A program made the translations under genes and the position numbers. Source: Roseiconus nitratireducens (GTDB lineage Bacteria > Planctomycetota > Planctomycetia > Pirellulales > Pirellulaceae). From it: a stretch of DNA of 64,000 bases. The stretch lies in assembly GCF_008629675.1 (NCBI RefSeq), contig NZ_VWOX01000004.1, positions 186,001 through 250,000 on the forward strand. Direction: 5' to 3'. Below are positions 9,901-18,390 of the stretch, piece after piece; within the stretch, counting starts at the first letter, position 1, and each line of letters begins with the position of its first letter. A model generated the notes under the pieces. That model was given only the letters and a program-made list of their open reading frames with translations. It did no database searches and was not told the DNA's origin.

Positions 9901-10270
9901 AGCCCTGAACTTCTTCTCCCAAGTGGCGGAGGGGTATCGCACCGAAGTGGCCGCCCGCGCCCGCTTCATGATGGGCGAAATCTATTTTGCCGAGAACAAA
10001 CTGGATCAGGCGATCCCCCAGTTCCAACGGGTCATGTTCGGCTTCGGCGCCGAGAAGGCGCCCGAGGACATCCAGAATTGGCAAGCCAAAAGCGGCTTTG
10101 AAGCGGCCCGTTGCAGCGAACAGTTGATGCAATCGGCCGGGTCCGAAGACGCCAAGGCAAAATCGCGACGATTCGCCATCCAGTTTTATCAATACGTTGT
10201 CCAGAAACACCCCGGACACGAACTCGCCAAGAAATCCGCCGAGCGTCTGGAGGCGCTTCAACGATCGTGA
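6968..10270 (+). CDS. Large periplasmic TPR-repeat protein, first gene of the Exb/toroid cluster
   Basis: A product of about 1,100 aa starts at GTG 6968 or, as likely, ATG 6989. A hydrophobic signal peptide (LATLLLGCLVVLIPASG...ASAAES) is followed by many tetratricopeptide units across the chain, such as AIEEWKKFLQRYPDDDLASKAAHYLGVCY and AIELYTEIIQAE. The style is that of YbgF/YfiO-like outer-membrane assembly TPR proteins. It probably works in the periplasm as a protein-protein scaffold. Its TGA stop overlaps the GTG of the following exbB-like gene (GTGA), which implies translational coupling. The late QRVMFGFGAEKAPEDIQNWQ segment resembles other planctomycete TPR proteins found next to ExbB genes. 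Confidence 0.88.
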   Translation: MRPDRTSMPCRLATLLLGCLVVLIPASGMLSSASAAESTEESIALYADAANFQTGGAIPLAIEEWKKFLQRYPDDDLASKAAHYLGVCYMQRENPDYTAACEAFARAIEDQSYDLREESLANLGWCYYAAAGETADGDRQRDPQRLRQTIDTFQQLRKENPNSDYIDRAFFYSGEAAYGLGKLDQAIGFYNKFIALPSSKQSPLRCDALYALGIAQQEADQTQQAIASFDQLLKDCADSELAVDVHLRLGDLYLLQRRFDAAVDSFGRAIEQADQKDDQSYAIFRQAYALVQSGKPNDAAARYDQLQKEFPDSPYAANATLASGQSLYRGGQTDQAAERFEKVLSQNNPAAATEAAHWLVRIQLSRGEAAAAAAIARKQLDAGAEGDFAVDLKVDLAEALALIPDSIAESVDVAEQAYRSAPEDALAPRALYNAAFSALQINQFPRAIELATEFLQKFSEDELAPDVRFIVAESQLLSGDAPQAIESFRELLKQTAADHPQRPMWVLRTATAMNAGKQYDQTVALIDAEAEAIKEPQLKAEAKFLAGQAQLMAGQPEQAATSFAAAAETAPQWQRHGEAMLLRGTALLNAGQTDQAKSVWQNLVSAQPETAMADQARYKLAQLASDAGEHDRAIELYTEIIQAERDQGLIPYALYGRGWSQMQSDNHQQALASLDRIIGEKPQHPVADDALIARGISHRTLGNDPAAREDLERYLGMEPQGNNLGHALYELALVLQSQDKPELAAERLQQLIERVPDYPGMDKVLYELGWSLRDSGKEDAAEQRFEALLKRSPESPMAAEAAYYLGQRAYRTEQWDRAANFYQTAANNATDPAMSEKSLYRLGWSQFKGSNLDQAEEAFRSQFDQHPEGKLALDALMMIGESAFKGEHFERALKAYGTGRDRIQASDDNADTVRGPADRQVRELILLHGGQSAAQLQRWDEAIGWYDELKTRFPATGYLPQVFYELGFAHQQKNDNEKALNFFSQVAEGYRTEVAARARFMMGEIYFAENKLDQAIPQFQRVMFGFGAEKAPEDIQNWQAKSGFEAARCSEQLMQSAGSEDAKAKSRRFAIQFYQYVVQKHPGHELAKKSAERLEALQRS

Positions 10271-11301
10271 CTTCGACCCAACCCCACACCGCTGAAAACG
10301 AGAAACGGTTCCGCACCCGTTCCACGTTTGCGTGCCTGTTGATGTGTCTGTTGGCGACCACGATGGCGGGGGCTCGGGTCTGGGGCCAGGACGATGAGCT
10401 CCAGGGGGAACCGCCGGCAACACTCCAACCGGCCGACATCCAGGCGATGATGGATGACAACGCGGCGCCCGCGCCACCGCCAGCCGCCGAACCCTCCGGC
10501 ATCGACATGCTGTCGCTGATCGCCAGCGGCGGCCGATTCATGATTCCGATCGGGTTGATGAGCGTCCTGGTGTTGACGTTGGCGGTCGAACGGATGCTCA
10601 GCCTGCGACGCGAGAAGATTCTGCCCGCCGACCTGGTCGGCGAGCTGCGAGAGATCGCCGAACCGATCGACGCGTTCGACCCGACCGACGCCTACGAGGC
10701 CTGCCTCCAGAATCCTTCCCCGACGGCCAGCGTGATCGGTTCAATGTTGATGCGCACCGGCCAGCCCCTGGGCGAAATCGAGCGAACCGCCAACGAAACG
10801 ATCCAACGAGAAGCCGACCGCTGCGCGGCGCCGATCCGCTGGCTGAACCTGGCTGCCGCCGCGACTCCGTTGATGGGCCTGTTGGGAACCGTGTGGGGAA
10901 TGATTGTCGCGTTCCACGAATCCACCTCGCTGTCAGCCGACCGGTCACGAAGCGAGCAGTTGTCCGAAGGGATTTACACCGCCCTGGTCACCACCTTGGC
11001 CGGCCTGGCCGTTGCGATCCCGGCTGCGATCTTTGCCCAGTACCTGGAGAATCGGGTGGTGAAGCTGTTCCACCGAATCCAGGAGCTGGCTTTCGAGCTG
11101 GCGCCGGGGCTGGCGAGGTTTGCCGGCCACCGCCGGATGGACTCCACCGGCGCGCTGCTTCCGATCGACGGAGCCCACGCCAATTTGGAACCGATTTCGC
11201 CGCCCCCACCTCCGCCCGGCAAGTCCTCCTCGGGCTACCGCCAGGAACCACGGACCGGTGAATCCCCCGCGGCGGCCGGACGAGCTGCCAAGGCGAATTG
11301 A
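10267..11301 (+). CDS. MotA/TolQ/ExbB family proton channel with N-terminal signal peptide
   Basis: Started at GTG 10267, which overlaps the upstream stop, the product is 344 aa. A signal-like segment (residues 16-40) and a Pro/Ala linker precede the ExbB core. The core has one TM at about 92-112, then AAAATPLMGLLGTVWGMIVAF and GIYTALVTTLAGLAVAIPAAI as the two conserved pore helices. Family members conduct protons with ExbD/TolR to drive envelope work. The C-terminus is Pro-rich (PPPPPPG at about 315-321). ExbD starts 2 nt downstream. The frame is open from 10111, but that part overlaps the TPR gene. Confidence 0.92.
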   Translation: MTSTQPHTAENEKRFRTRSTFACLLMCLLATTMAGARVWGQDDELQGEPPATLQPADIQAMMDDNAAPAPPPAAEPSGIDMLSLIASGGRFMIPIGLMSVLVLTLAVERMLSLRREKILPADLVGELREIAEPIDAFDPTDAYEACLQNPSPTASVIGSMLMRTGQPLGEIERTANETIQREADRCAAPIRWLNLAAAATPLMGLLGTVWGMIVAFHESTSLSADRSRSEQLSEGIYTALVTTLAGLAVAIPAAIFAQYLENRVVKLFHRIQELAFELAPGLARFAGHRRMDSTGALLPIDGAHANLEPISPPPPPPGKSSSGYRQEPRTGESPAAAGRAAKAN

Positions 11302-11303
11302 CG

Positions 11304-11732
11304 ATGGCCGTTCAAATCAAACGCTCCAGCGTCGCCGGCACACTTAGCCTGACCCCGCTGATCGACGTCGTGTTCTTGCTGCTGATCTTCTTTCTGGTCA
11401 CCAGCGAATTCGAAGAGGAAGAACGCCGGCTGGATATCGTGCTGCCGACCGCCACCAGTGCGGTTCCGATGGTCGGCAGACCTCGCGAGATCGTGATCGA
11501 TGTTGATGCCGAAGGCCAAGTTTATCTGCGCGGGCAGCCGACCGAACTGGACGACCTGGAACGGCTGCTGAAGGCCAACGTGGCACAGAACCCGACCAAC
11601 CAGACCGCCGTCATTCGCGCCGATCGTCAAACCTCGTTTCAACCCGTTGTCAGTGTGATGGACATTTGCAACCGGACGGGGATCAGCGATTACTCGGTGA
11701 CGACCCAGGAAGGCCCGCAGAACGAACCCTAA
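11304..11732 (+). CDS. ExbD/TolR family biopolymer transport protein
   Basis: A 142-aa protein from ATG 11304. A short cytoplasmic N-terminus precedes TPLIDVVFLLLIFFLVTS (about 17-34), which holds the membrane aspartate (Asp21) that carries protons in ExbD. A periplasmic domain follows, with REIVIDVDAEGQVYLRGQ and a C-terminal helix/strand typical of ExbD. It pairs with the ExbB-like gene upstream (2-nt gap). The toroid gene follows after 9-12 nt. Confidence 0.94.
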   Translation: MAVQIKRSSVAGTLSLTPLIDVVFLLLIFFLVTSEFEEEERRLDIVLPTATSAVPMVGRPREIVIDVDAEGQVYLRGQPTELDDLERLLKANVAQNPTNQTAVIRADRQTSFQPVVSVMDICNRTGISDYSVTTQEGPQNEP

Positions 11733-11741
11733 GCCGAAGGC

Positions 11742-14486
11742 GTGATGGTGCAACGCAAATCCGATCGTCTGCAAAGCACGCCCGCCGATTCCGGCCGGAT
11801 GTGGCCGTTGGATGCATCGGCGGTAGTCCTGGGCGGACTGGTCCTGCTGCTGATCGTCACGCAATTGCGGTTCGATGACCCGCGATGGCTGTTCAATGCC
11901 AAGACCTATCTGATTGCCGTGCCCGCAATCTCCTTGCTGTTGGCCCTGGCGCTGCGGACGTTGGCATCCAGGTTCTTGCGCAAGTCGATTCAGTTGAGCT
12001 TTCTGTTCAGCGTCTGTGTCCATCTGTTGTTGTTGATCTTCGCGATCAACTACGTCGTGTTCTCGGCTTACCAGCCGACGGCATCCAAAGGTCAACAGCG
12101 CGAGCGGACGCCGATTCGAAAAACCGTTCCGGAACATTTGTTCCAGGCGCCAAAAGAATCCAAGGAAACGCCGGACTGGTCCAAACCGGTCGATGCGGAG
12201 ACCACGTCGCGTGTGATCCCAAAGGAGCAGCGACAATTGCCGCCGCTGCAACGTTCGCAGCCACGTCTGGAGATTCCCAAGCCGCGTCAGAACGACGTGC
12301 AGCCGATGCAAAAGTACTTGATGCAGCGGGCACAACCCAGTTCGACCGTCCCGATGCCGGCCGATTCCCCCGGCAGGTTGGCCCGGCGCGACTCGCAACG
12401 TGACGCGATCAAACCGCGGCCGAAACCGATCGATGTCCCCTCCATCGCGCAATCCATCGCCAGCCCCACCAAGGCGTCGCCGGCCGAACGTCCAATCGAA
12501 AACGCGGTGGCATCGCGTGCGGCGCGCCAGGCGCCCAGCCGCCCCGATCCGGCGGCCGTGGCCCGCAACCTGATCCCCGTCCCCTCGTCTCGCAACCTGG
12601 CCCCCGCCGCCGCGGCTCGCAGCCCCCAGAACGCCCTGCCCAAAGTCGGCGACGCGGGATTGGCACGCGACCGCCGATCGCGATCGACCAGCCCCTCAAT
12701 GACGGCCGCCGGAGCGGCCCCGGCTCCCGTCGCCGTCTCGGTCGCTCGTTCCGGCGAGAACGCTTCAATGCTGCTGCGGCCGAACGACTTGCCGGTGACG
12801 CGCAGCGGCCAAACCACCGGGGCGCAGATCAGTGACGGGGATACGCCCAGCTTTCGCGCCGACCCCTCGGCGGACGATCCGGCCACCGGAACCCGCATCG
12901 CCCGCAAGACGCTCTCGGCGAAGTCCGGCGCGCCCGAGGTCGACGCCGGACCGGCTGACTTGGCGGCCGGCCGCGGAGAACGAATCAACGTCGCAACCGG
13001 GTTTGAACCGGTCGGATCGGTCGCCCCCTCCGCCTCGCTGCCACCCATTGCCGCCGGCATCAGCGGGCAATCGATGGAAGACGATCCGTTGGACGATCGC
13101 ATGGGCGACTTGGATTCGCTGGCCGATCGCCAGATCGACTCCGGTGGCATCCCCTCTCGCGACCTGCTGTCCTCCGGTGCCCCCGCGATGGCGTTGGATT
13201 TGTTAGCCGACCCGGGGCCGGTCGGATTGGGCAAAACGCCGGCGCCGGCCGCCGGATTGATGCCCAGCGAGGATCGACCCGAAATCGCGACCATGGACTT
13301 GCCGCGTCAGGCGCGTCCCCGATTGCAGGTCGGCGGCCCGGCCACTCCGGCGGGCACCAAGATCGCGGCCGTCGAGTCGTTCTCTCGTCGCGTGATGCGC
13401 ACCAGCGGCGGCGCGGCGTCCAACGCCCCGGGACTCGGCGGCCCCGCGACGGAAGAAGCCATCGAACGTGGCTTGGCATACCTGGCTGCCGCCCAGAACG
13501 ATGACGGCAGCTGGTCCTTGCAGGGGCACGGCGAAGATGTCCTGCTGCGCAGCGATACCGCTGCGACGGGGTTGTGCTTGCTGGCCTTTCAAGGTGCCGG
13601 CTACACCCACACGCAACACCAGTACGCCTCGACCGTCAGCAAAGGCCTGAAGTTTCTGATCGACAATCAACGCACCAGCGGCAACCTGTATCGCAGTGAA
13701 AACTCGGTCAGCGACCGCAACGTGATGTTCTACAGCCACGGCATCGCCGCTTTGGCTCTGTGCGAAGCCTACGGCATGACGCAAGACCGCGAGCTTCGCC
13801 CTCCGGCCCAACAAGCGCTCGGCTACATCGTTCAGACCCAACACCACAAGCGCGGCGGCTGGCGATACACGCCTCAGGTCAGCAGCGATACCAGCGTGAC
13901 CGGATGGATGATGATGGCGCTCAAAAGTGGCGAACTTTCCGGCTTGGACGTCCCCCAGGAAACCTACGACGGCATCGACCACTGGCTTTCCCTGGCCCGG
14001 CAGAGCCCCGAACGGATCGATCGCTACCGCTACAACCCGTTCGCGCCGGACACCCCCGAACAGCGTCACGGACGAGTTCCCACGCCGACGATGACCGCCG
14101 TCGGCATGCTGATGCGAATGTACAACGGCTGGCGACGTGACCACCCCGCCATGCGGTCCGCCGCGGAATACCTGTTGAAGTACCCGCCACAGCTGGGTGA
14201 TCCCCGTCGACCGCGACGCGACGGCTACTACTGGTACTACGCCACCCAGGTGATGTTTCACATGGGCGATGAATACTGGGACCAGTGGAACCGACACCTC
14301 AATCCGTTGCTGCTGGAGACCCAGATCAAATCTGGTCCCGATGCCGGATCCTGGGACCCGGAAAACCCGGTGCCGGATCGTTGGAGCGTGCACGCCGGCC
14401 GGCTGTACGTGACGACCATGAATCTGTTGAACCTGGAAGTCTATTACCGACACCTGCCCATCTACGAAGACACCGCCGCGGACTGA
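11742..14486 (+). CDS. Membrane protein with C-terminal terpenoid-cyclase-type alpha-alpha toroid
   Basis: About 914 aa, starting at GTG 11742 or ATG 11745 (GAAGG just upstream). There are three hydrophobic segments (about 22-42, 53-75 and 84-108). A long Pro/Ala/Arg/Ser-rich, probably disordered region runs from 110 to 560. A toroid domain spans about 566-905, with AIERGLAYLAAAQNDDGSW and VQTQHHKRGGWRYTP units (QxxxGxW-like repeats of squalene cyclase/prenyltransferase folds). I see no DXDD catalytic motif of squalene cyclases, so a binding role is likelier than cyclisation. Its place right after ExbB-ExbD is that of a TonB-like effector, but no TonB C-terminal domain is visible. Confidence 0.85.
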   Translation: MMVQRKSDRLQSTPADSGRMWPLDASAVVLGGLVLLLIVTQLRFDDPRWLFNAKTYLIAVPAISLLLALALRTLASRFLRKSIQLSFLFSVCVHLLLLIFAINYVVFSAYQPTASKGQQRERTPIRKTVPEHLFQAPKESKETPDWSKPVDAETTSRVIPKEQRQLPPLQRSQPRLEIPKPRQNDVQPMQKYLMQRAQPSSTVPMPADSPGRLARRDSQRDAIKPRPKPIDVPSIAQSIASPTKASPAERPIENAVASRAARQAPSRPDPAAVARNLIPVPSSRNLAPAAAARSPQNALPKVGDAGLARDRRSRSTSPSMTAAGAAPAPVAVSVARSGENASMLLRPNDLPVTRSGQTTGAQISDGDTPSFRADPSADDPATGTRIARKTLSAKSGAPEVDAGPADLAAGRGERINVATGFEPVGSVAPSASLPPIAAGISGQSMEDDPLDDRMGDLDSLADRQIDSGGIPSRDLLSSGAPAMALDLLADPGPVGLGKTPAPAAGLMPSEDRPEIATMDLPRQARPRLQVGGPATPAGTKIAAVESFSRRVMRTSGGAASNAPGLGGPATEEAIERGLAYLAAAQNDDGSWSLQGHGEDVLLRSDTAATGLCLLAFQGAGYTHTQHQYASTVSKGLKFLIDNQRTSGNLYRSENSVSDRNVMFYSHGIAALALCEAYGMTQDRELRPPAQQALGYIVQTQHHKRGGWRYTPQVSSDTSVTGWMMMALKSGELSGLDVPQETYDGIDHWLSLARQSPERIDRYRYNPFAPDTPEQRHGRVPTPTMTAVGMLMRMYNGWRRDHPAMRSAAEYLLKYPPQLGDPRRPRRDGYYWYYATQVMFHMGDEYWDQWNRHLNPLLLETQIKSGPDAGSWDPENPVPDRWSVHAGRLYVTTMNLLNLEVYYRHLPIYEDTAAD

Positions 14487-14836
14487 AATGCTTGCAACGG
14501 GCCCGTCGCGTGGAGCGATGCTCGCCCGCGCGAGGAGAAAGCGGCTTTCAATCAGAAACACCGTGATCTGCGGTGCAATGAGCGGCAAGGCGTTAGCCGC
14601 CGGTTGAGTCGAAAAAACCCGCGGCGAGCCCCACGCGGCTCACGCAAAGTGGTGCTGCCCAGCTCGCTACCCGGGCGACAATCGCCATCTCGGTTTGCCA
14701 TCGCGGCTGCCTGTACCGACTTGCTAAATTCTGTCGATTGGATCAAGACGATCGGTCGGGAGAGTCGATTGGCTGAAAAGGGATTTTCTCTCTCCCCTCC
14801 ATCACCCACAAAACGCCCCTCGGCAAGGACGCTGGC
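14487..14836. other. Spacer splitting the Exb/toroid cluster
   Basis: 350 bp without a gene. About a third is a dispersed repeat copy (14548-14655). No convincing promoter or T-tract terminator is visible, so it is unclear whether the downstream TolQ-like trio has its own transcript. Confidence 0.5.
14548..14655 (+). repeat. Dispersed ~100-bp palindromic repeat, copy A
   Basis: It contains two hairpins, CACCG...CGGTG and GCGGC...GCCGC, in the order caccgtgatctgcggtg, then gcggcaaggcgttagccgc. A second half begins aacccgcggcgagccccacg. It matches copies at 44733-44868 (same strand) and 48814-48906 (opposite strand), and half a copy at 37510-37562. Confidence 0.85.
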
Positions 14837-16324
14837 GTGAGCAAATCGGCATCGCAAAACGCAGGCAATTCCGACCGGCCGGCAGATCGGCCGCCGGAGC
14901 CCCACCCGGGAAACACCGCTGGAACCGAATCCGGCCCGCGCGACGACGTCGGCCAAGTTCGCTCGGATCAGGCCGGCGGCGTGTTCGCGGTTGCCGCCGG
15001 CGGGTTGCTAACAGCCGGCTTTTATGCGGCGGTGGTCTTTAGCGGTTGGCCCCCGCTGCAGCGATATTTTCTGGGGCACCCGGTCGCGGTCGCGGCCACC
15101 CTGCTGTTTTGTGTGGCCGTGTCGATTCTGGGATTCAAACACCTGTTCCTGCGATCGCAATGGAGCCTGCTGCGCGCGCTGGACGACCAGACGCTGGCTC
15201 CTCGCTCCGGTTCCGAATCGCCATCGGACCGATTCCGCGGGCGCCACGACGCGGGCTATGTGGCACAGAAATGGTTGCAAGATCTGGCGGCCGCCCCGGG
15301 CGTTCACCAGGCATCCAAGCTGGTCCAGCGGTTGCGTGAAGTGTTGTGGCGACAATCCGGCCGGGGGACGACCAAGCATCTGTCGGACGACTTGCGCGAG
15401 CTGTCCAGCCGTGACGCCGACGCGGCGCACGATTCCTTCGCGTTGATCCGCATCATCGTCTGGGCGATCCCCATGCTGGGCTTTTTGGGCACGGTGATCG
15501 GGATCACCCAAACGCTCGGCGGCTTGGACTTCACCAACGGGAACGCCGCGGTGGACAATCTGAAAAGCGGTCTGTATGTCGCTTTCGACACCACCGCGTT
15601 GGGTTTGGTCTTGTCGGTGATTGCCATCTTCTTGCAGTTCCCGGTGGAGAAAAGCGAGCAGCAGTTGCTGGCCGTGATTGACGACCGCGTCGGGCACCTG
15701 ACCAGCGTGCATCTGCCCGGTGACGAACCAGCCGACAATCAGTTCGAACTGCTGGCGCACCTGTGCGAAGGCGTGCGTGCCGCCGTGGCAGAATCACTGG
15801 ACAACCAGGCGCGATTGTGGCGTGAAACAATCGACGAAGCCCAAGGCTATTGGCAACAAACCCATCACAGTCAGGCGGAAAGCATCATCACCGTGGTGCA
15901 AGAAACGCTCGCGCCCGCCCTCCGCGAGCACGCCGATCGAATCGAACTGACGACGGAGAACAACCAGAACCAGCTGAATGCCCATTTCGATCGTTGGCAA
16001 TCTCAACTGAATTCCTGGCAGCAATCGATCATCGCCGGTGCCGAATCGATGACCGAACACCAGGCGCTGATGTTGGACCAAGTGGATCAGGCGGCATTGG
16101 TTCGCGAGCAAGTCGAATCGGTTTTGAACCTCCAGCAGACTCTGGCGGCTAACTTGGACGTCTTGGACGAAACCAGCCGACGCCTGGACGAGAACCTGGG
16201 TGCCGCGGCCGGCCGAGGGATGGCCGACGCGATGTTGGTCCTGGCCAGGGCCGTCGACATCCTGACCCGGCAAATGAATGAGAGCCGATCCGAATCAGGC
16301 GTTAGCCAGAGGCATGCTGCATGA
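14837..16324 (+). CDS. Second MotA/TolQ/ExbB-type channel protein with C-terminal coiled coil
   Basis: A 495-aa product from GTG 14837. Hydrophobic segments lie at about 47-70, 82-104, 200-222 (IIVWAIPMLGFLGTVIGIT) and 240-265 (AFDTTALGLVLSVIAIFLQ). The last two match the conserved pore helices of the MotA/TolQ/ExbB family. A long predicted coiled coil runs from about 290 to 480 (Glu/Gln/Leu-rich). It is a different subtype from the ExbB-like protein at 10267, with more TM segments and a long C-terminal helix region, closer to chemotaxis-type MotA relatives. Its stop overlaps the next start (ATGA). Confidence 0.85.
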   Translation: MSKSASQNAGNSDRPADRPPEPHPGNTAGTESGPRDDVGQVRSDQAGGVFAVAAGGLLTAGFYAAVVFSGWPPLQRYFLGHPVAVAATLLFCVAVSILGFKHLFLRSQWSLLRALDDQTLAPRSGSESPSDRFRGRHDAGYVAQKWLQDLAAAPGVHQASKLVQRLREVLWRQSGRGTTKHLSDDLRELSSRDADAAHDSFALIRIIVWAIPMLGFLGTVIGITQTLGGLDFTNGNAAVDNLKSGLYVAFDTTALGLVLSVIAIFLQFPVEKSEQQLLAVIDDRVGHLTSVHLPGDEPADNQFELLAHLCEGVRAAVAESLDNQARLWRETIDEAQGYWQQTHHSQAESIITVVQETLAPALREHADRIELTTENNQNQLNAHFDRWQSQLNSWQQSIIAGAESMTEHQALMLDQVDQAALVREQVESVLNLQQTLAANLDVLDETSRRLDENLGAAAGRGMADAMLVLARAVDILTRQMNESRSESGVSQRHAA

Positions 16325-18390
16325 GCGGGCGTCGACGCCAGTCGCTCTCGCCAACGCTGTTTCCGTTCCTGGCCGTTCTGGTTTGCACGCTGGGAACTCT
16401 CATCTTGTTGTTGGCGTTGGTGGCTCAGAACACCAACGAAGCCGCTCAGCGGATCGCCGAAGCGCCGGACGAAATTCCGGAGCTGAGCGATCACGCGGCG
16501 GGCCAACTGACCGCCGGTGAAGTCGCCGAGCTGGTTGAGGAGGAAGAGTTCCGGCTGCAAGAGCTGGTCTCGTTTCGTGATGCGCAAACCGGCGACTTGG
16601 AACAACGTCGCGACCAACTGGCCCACGTGGAAGATCACACACGCCGCATCCGGGAACAACTCCGTCAGATCAGCGACGCGATGGAACAGGCCCATTCCGA
16701 TCAACCGATCGATGCGGTCGCGGTTGAACAGTTGCGGTCCCTGCATGAGGAACTGGACGAGCAGAAACGCGTGGTCGAAAAGCTTCGCGAAAACGTCCAG
16801 GATCAAACACCGCGGGTCGTGATCGTTCCTCACCAGGGTCCCAACGGAACCAGTCGTCGACCGATCTATCTGGAATGCACCGCGCAGGGGGTCAAGATCT
16901 GGCCGGAAGGTATTTTGATCACCCAGCGACAATTGGAAAACTCTTCACGGGGTGCCAACCCGCTGGACGACGCGTTGCGTGCCGTCCGATATCACGCCAC
17001 GCAGAACTACGGCGACCCGGTTCCTCCCTATCCGATGCTGATCGTGCGGCCCGACGGCGTGGAGTCGTACTATGGCGCCCGCGCGGCAATGACCGATTGG
17101 GACGATCAATTCGGATACGAATTGGTCCCGACCGACGTCGAACTGGCCTACCAGGCCCCCGATCCAGAACTCCGCAAGCGAATCGACTATGCGATCCGCT
17201 CGGCGGTCGCTCGACAAACACAATTCTCGATCGCACGTTCTTTCGCACGCGCCGGACGCGGCGGCCCCGGGGGTTCCAGCCCGGTCGCCGGATCGCCAAG
17301 CCACGTCGGTGGGACACACCAGCAAGCCGACGATCGACCTCTTCCTCCGCTCTCGGTTTCGCAAATGGATCGCCAGGGTCGGCAAAGCGGTTTCCGCGAC
17401 CACCGCACCTTGCCACGCTACGGCTACTCATCGGTCAACCGAGATGCCGGTTCGACGATTTCGACGGCCGAAGCAAAACGTCGGTTGGAGCAAAACATGG
17501 AAGCTTCGGCCCAGGCCCTGTCGGGTGATTCGGGCAGCGGCTTCAGCGGCGACCCGTTCCAGTCCGCGGGTACCGCGCAGTCCTCTCCGGGGACGGCCGA
17601 CGGAGCCCCCGAGGGCGCCAGACCAAATGACAGCGGCTCCGACATCGACGACTCCGGCGGCTGGGATGGACCGTCGGATCCTTCGAAGCTGGCGTCCGAG
17701 CCGTCAACCGAAACGGTCGGCTCAGGGCTTCTGGATGAAGGCAATGACACCGGTCGTTCGGCGGCTGCCGCATTGGGTGCTTCGAACCGCGCCGCGGCGG
17801 GCGCGATGGGCACCGACCCGCCGGACAGTTTTGACAGCCAACGCCGACCGGGAACCGGTGGCAGCGCCGCCCGTCCGACGCGGATGACGCAGTCGGATCC
17901 GGCCCAGCAGCCGACCGACGCGACGGGGCAGGGCAGGGCGGAGGGTACCGCACCGCCACAACCGTCCATGCCGGCGGGACAGCCGCCCAGTCAATCGCTG
18001 GTGCAACGCAAAGGCACCAACTGGGCCTTGCCAAGCAGAGTCGCCTTGTCCGCCGGCAACGACATCGTTCGATACCTGCCCGTGCACGTCTACCCGGATC
18101 GTTTTGTGATCGCGCCCGGCGCTGGCACGCAGCGCTACGAATCGATCCCGATCCAGGCCGGAGACGTTAACCGGGCGACGCTGGAATTGGCGACTGCGCT
18201 GCGTGACCGCGTCGATCGCTGGGGAGCTGCGATTCCCGGTGGCCGCTGGTCGCCCCGTCTGCGCGTTTCGGTCGCCCCCGGGGGTGAACCGCGGTTCGCG
18301 CAACTGCAACAGTTGATGTCCGGCAGCGGGATGGAGATCGAACGTGACGAAGCCAGGCAGGCGAAAGTGGGAACGGGGGAAGTTAGATGA
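16321..18390 (+). CDS. Single-TM coiled-coil protein, ExbD-like topology, without a membrane acidic residue
   Basis: A 689-aa protein, order: short basic N-terminus MSGRRR, one TM segment (about 13-36, LFPFLAVLVCTLGTLILLLAL), coiled coil (about 60-165), an alpha/beta region (about 165-290, with RPIYLECTAQGVKIWPEG), a Gly/Ser/Pro low-complexity linker (about 295-560) and a small C-terminal domain (565-680). Topology and position after a TolQ-like gene suggest an ExbD/TolR/MotB-like stator partner. The TM helix, however, lacks the proton-carrying Asp. No known family is recognised with certainty. Starts and stops overlap by 4 nt with both neighbours. Confidence 0.75.
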   Translation: MSGRRRQSLSPTLFPFLAVLVCTLGTLILLLALVAQNTNEAAQRIAEAPDEIPELSDHAAGQLTAGEVAELVEEEEFRLQELVSFRDAQTGDLEQRRDQLAHVEDHTRRIREQLRQISDAMEQAHSDQPIDAVAVEQLRSLHEELDEQKRVVEKLRENVQDQTPRVVIVPHQGPNGTSRRPIYLECTAQGVKIWPEGILITQRQLENSSRGANPLDDALRAVRYHATQNYGDPVPPYPMLIVRPDGVESYYGARAAMTDWDDQFGYELVPTDVELAYQAPDPELRKRIDYAIRSAVARQTQFSIARSFARAGRGGPGGSSPVAGSPSHVGGTHQQADDRPLPPLSVSQMDRQGRQSGFRDHRTLPRYGYSSVNRDAGSTISTAEAKRRLEQNMEASAQALSGDSGSGFSGDPFQSAGTAQSSPGTADGAPEGARPNDSGSDIDDSGGWDGPSDPSKLASEPSTETVGSGLLDEGNDTGRSAAAALGASNRAAAGAMGTDPPDSFDSQRRPGTGGSAARPTRMTQSDPAQQPTDATGQGRAEGTAPPQPSMPAGQPPSQSLVQRKGTNWALPSRVALSAGNDIVRYLPVHVYPDRFVIAPGAGTQRYESIPIQAGDVNRATLELATALRDRVDRWGAAIPGGRWSPRLRVSVAPGGEPRFAQLQQLMSGSGMEIERDEARQAKVGTGEVR
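17925..17938 (+). repeat. GGGGCAGGGCAGGG dispersed motif, in coding sequence
   Basis: It lies in the low-complexity linker of the 16321-18390 gene and reads TGQGRAEG in frame. Confidence 0.7.

Noticed and set aside
13203..14588. 461-aa minus-strand ORF starting MPLIAPQITVFLIE
   Set aside because: It is antisense to the toroid gene; its first residues translate the dispersed repeat. The related start in the minus ORF at 44613-44999 has the same origin.
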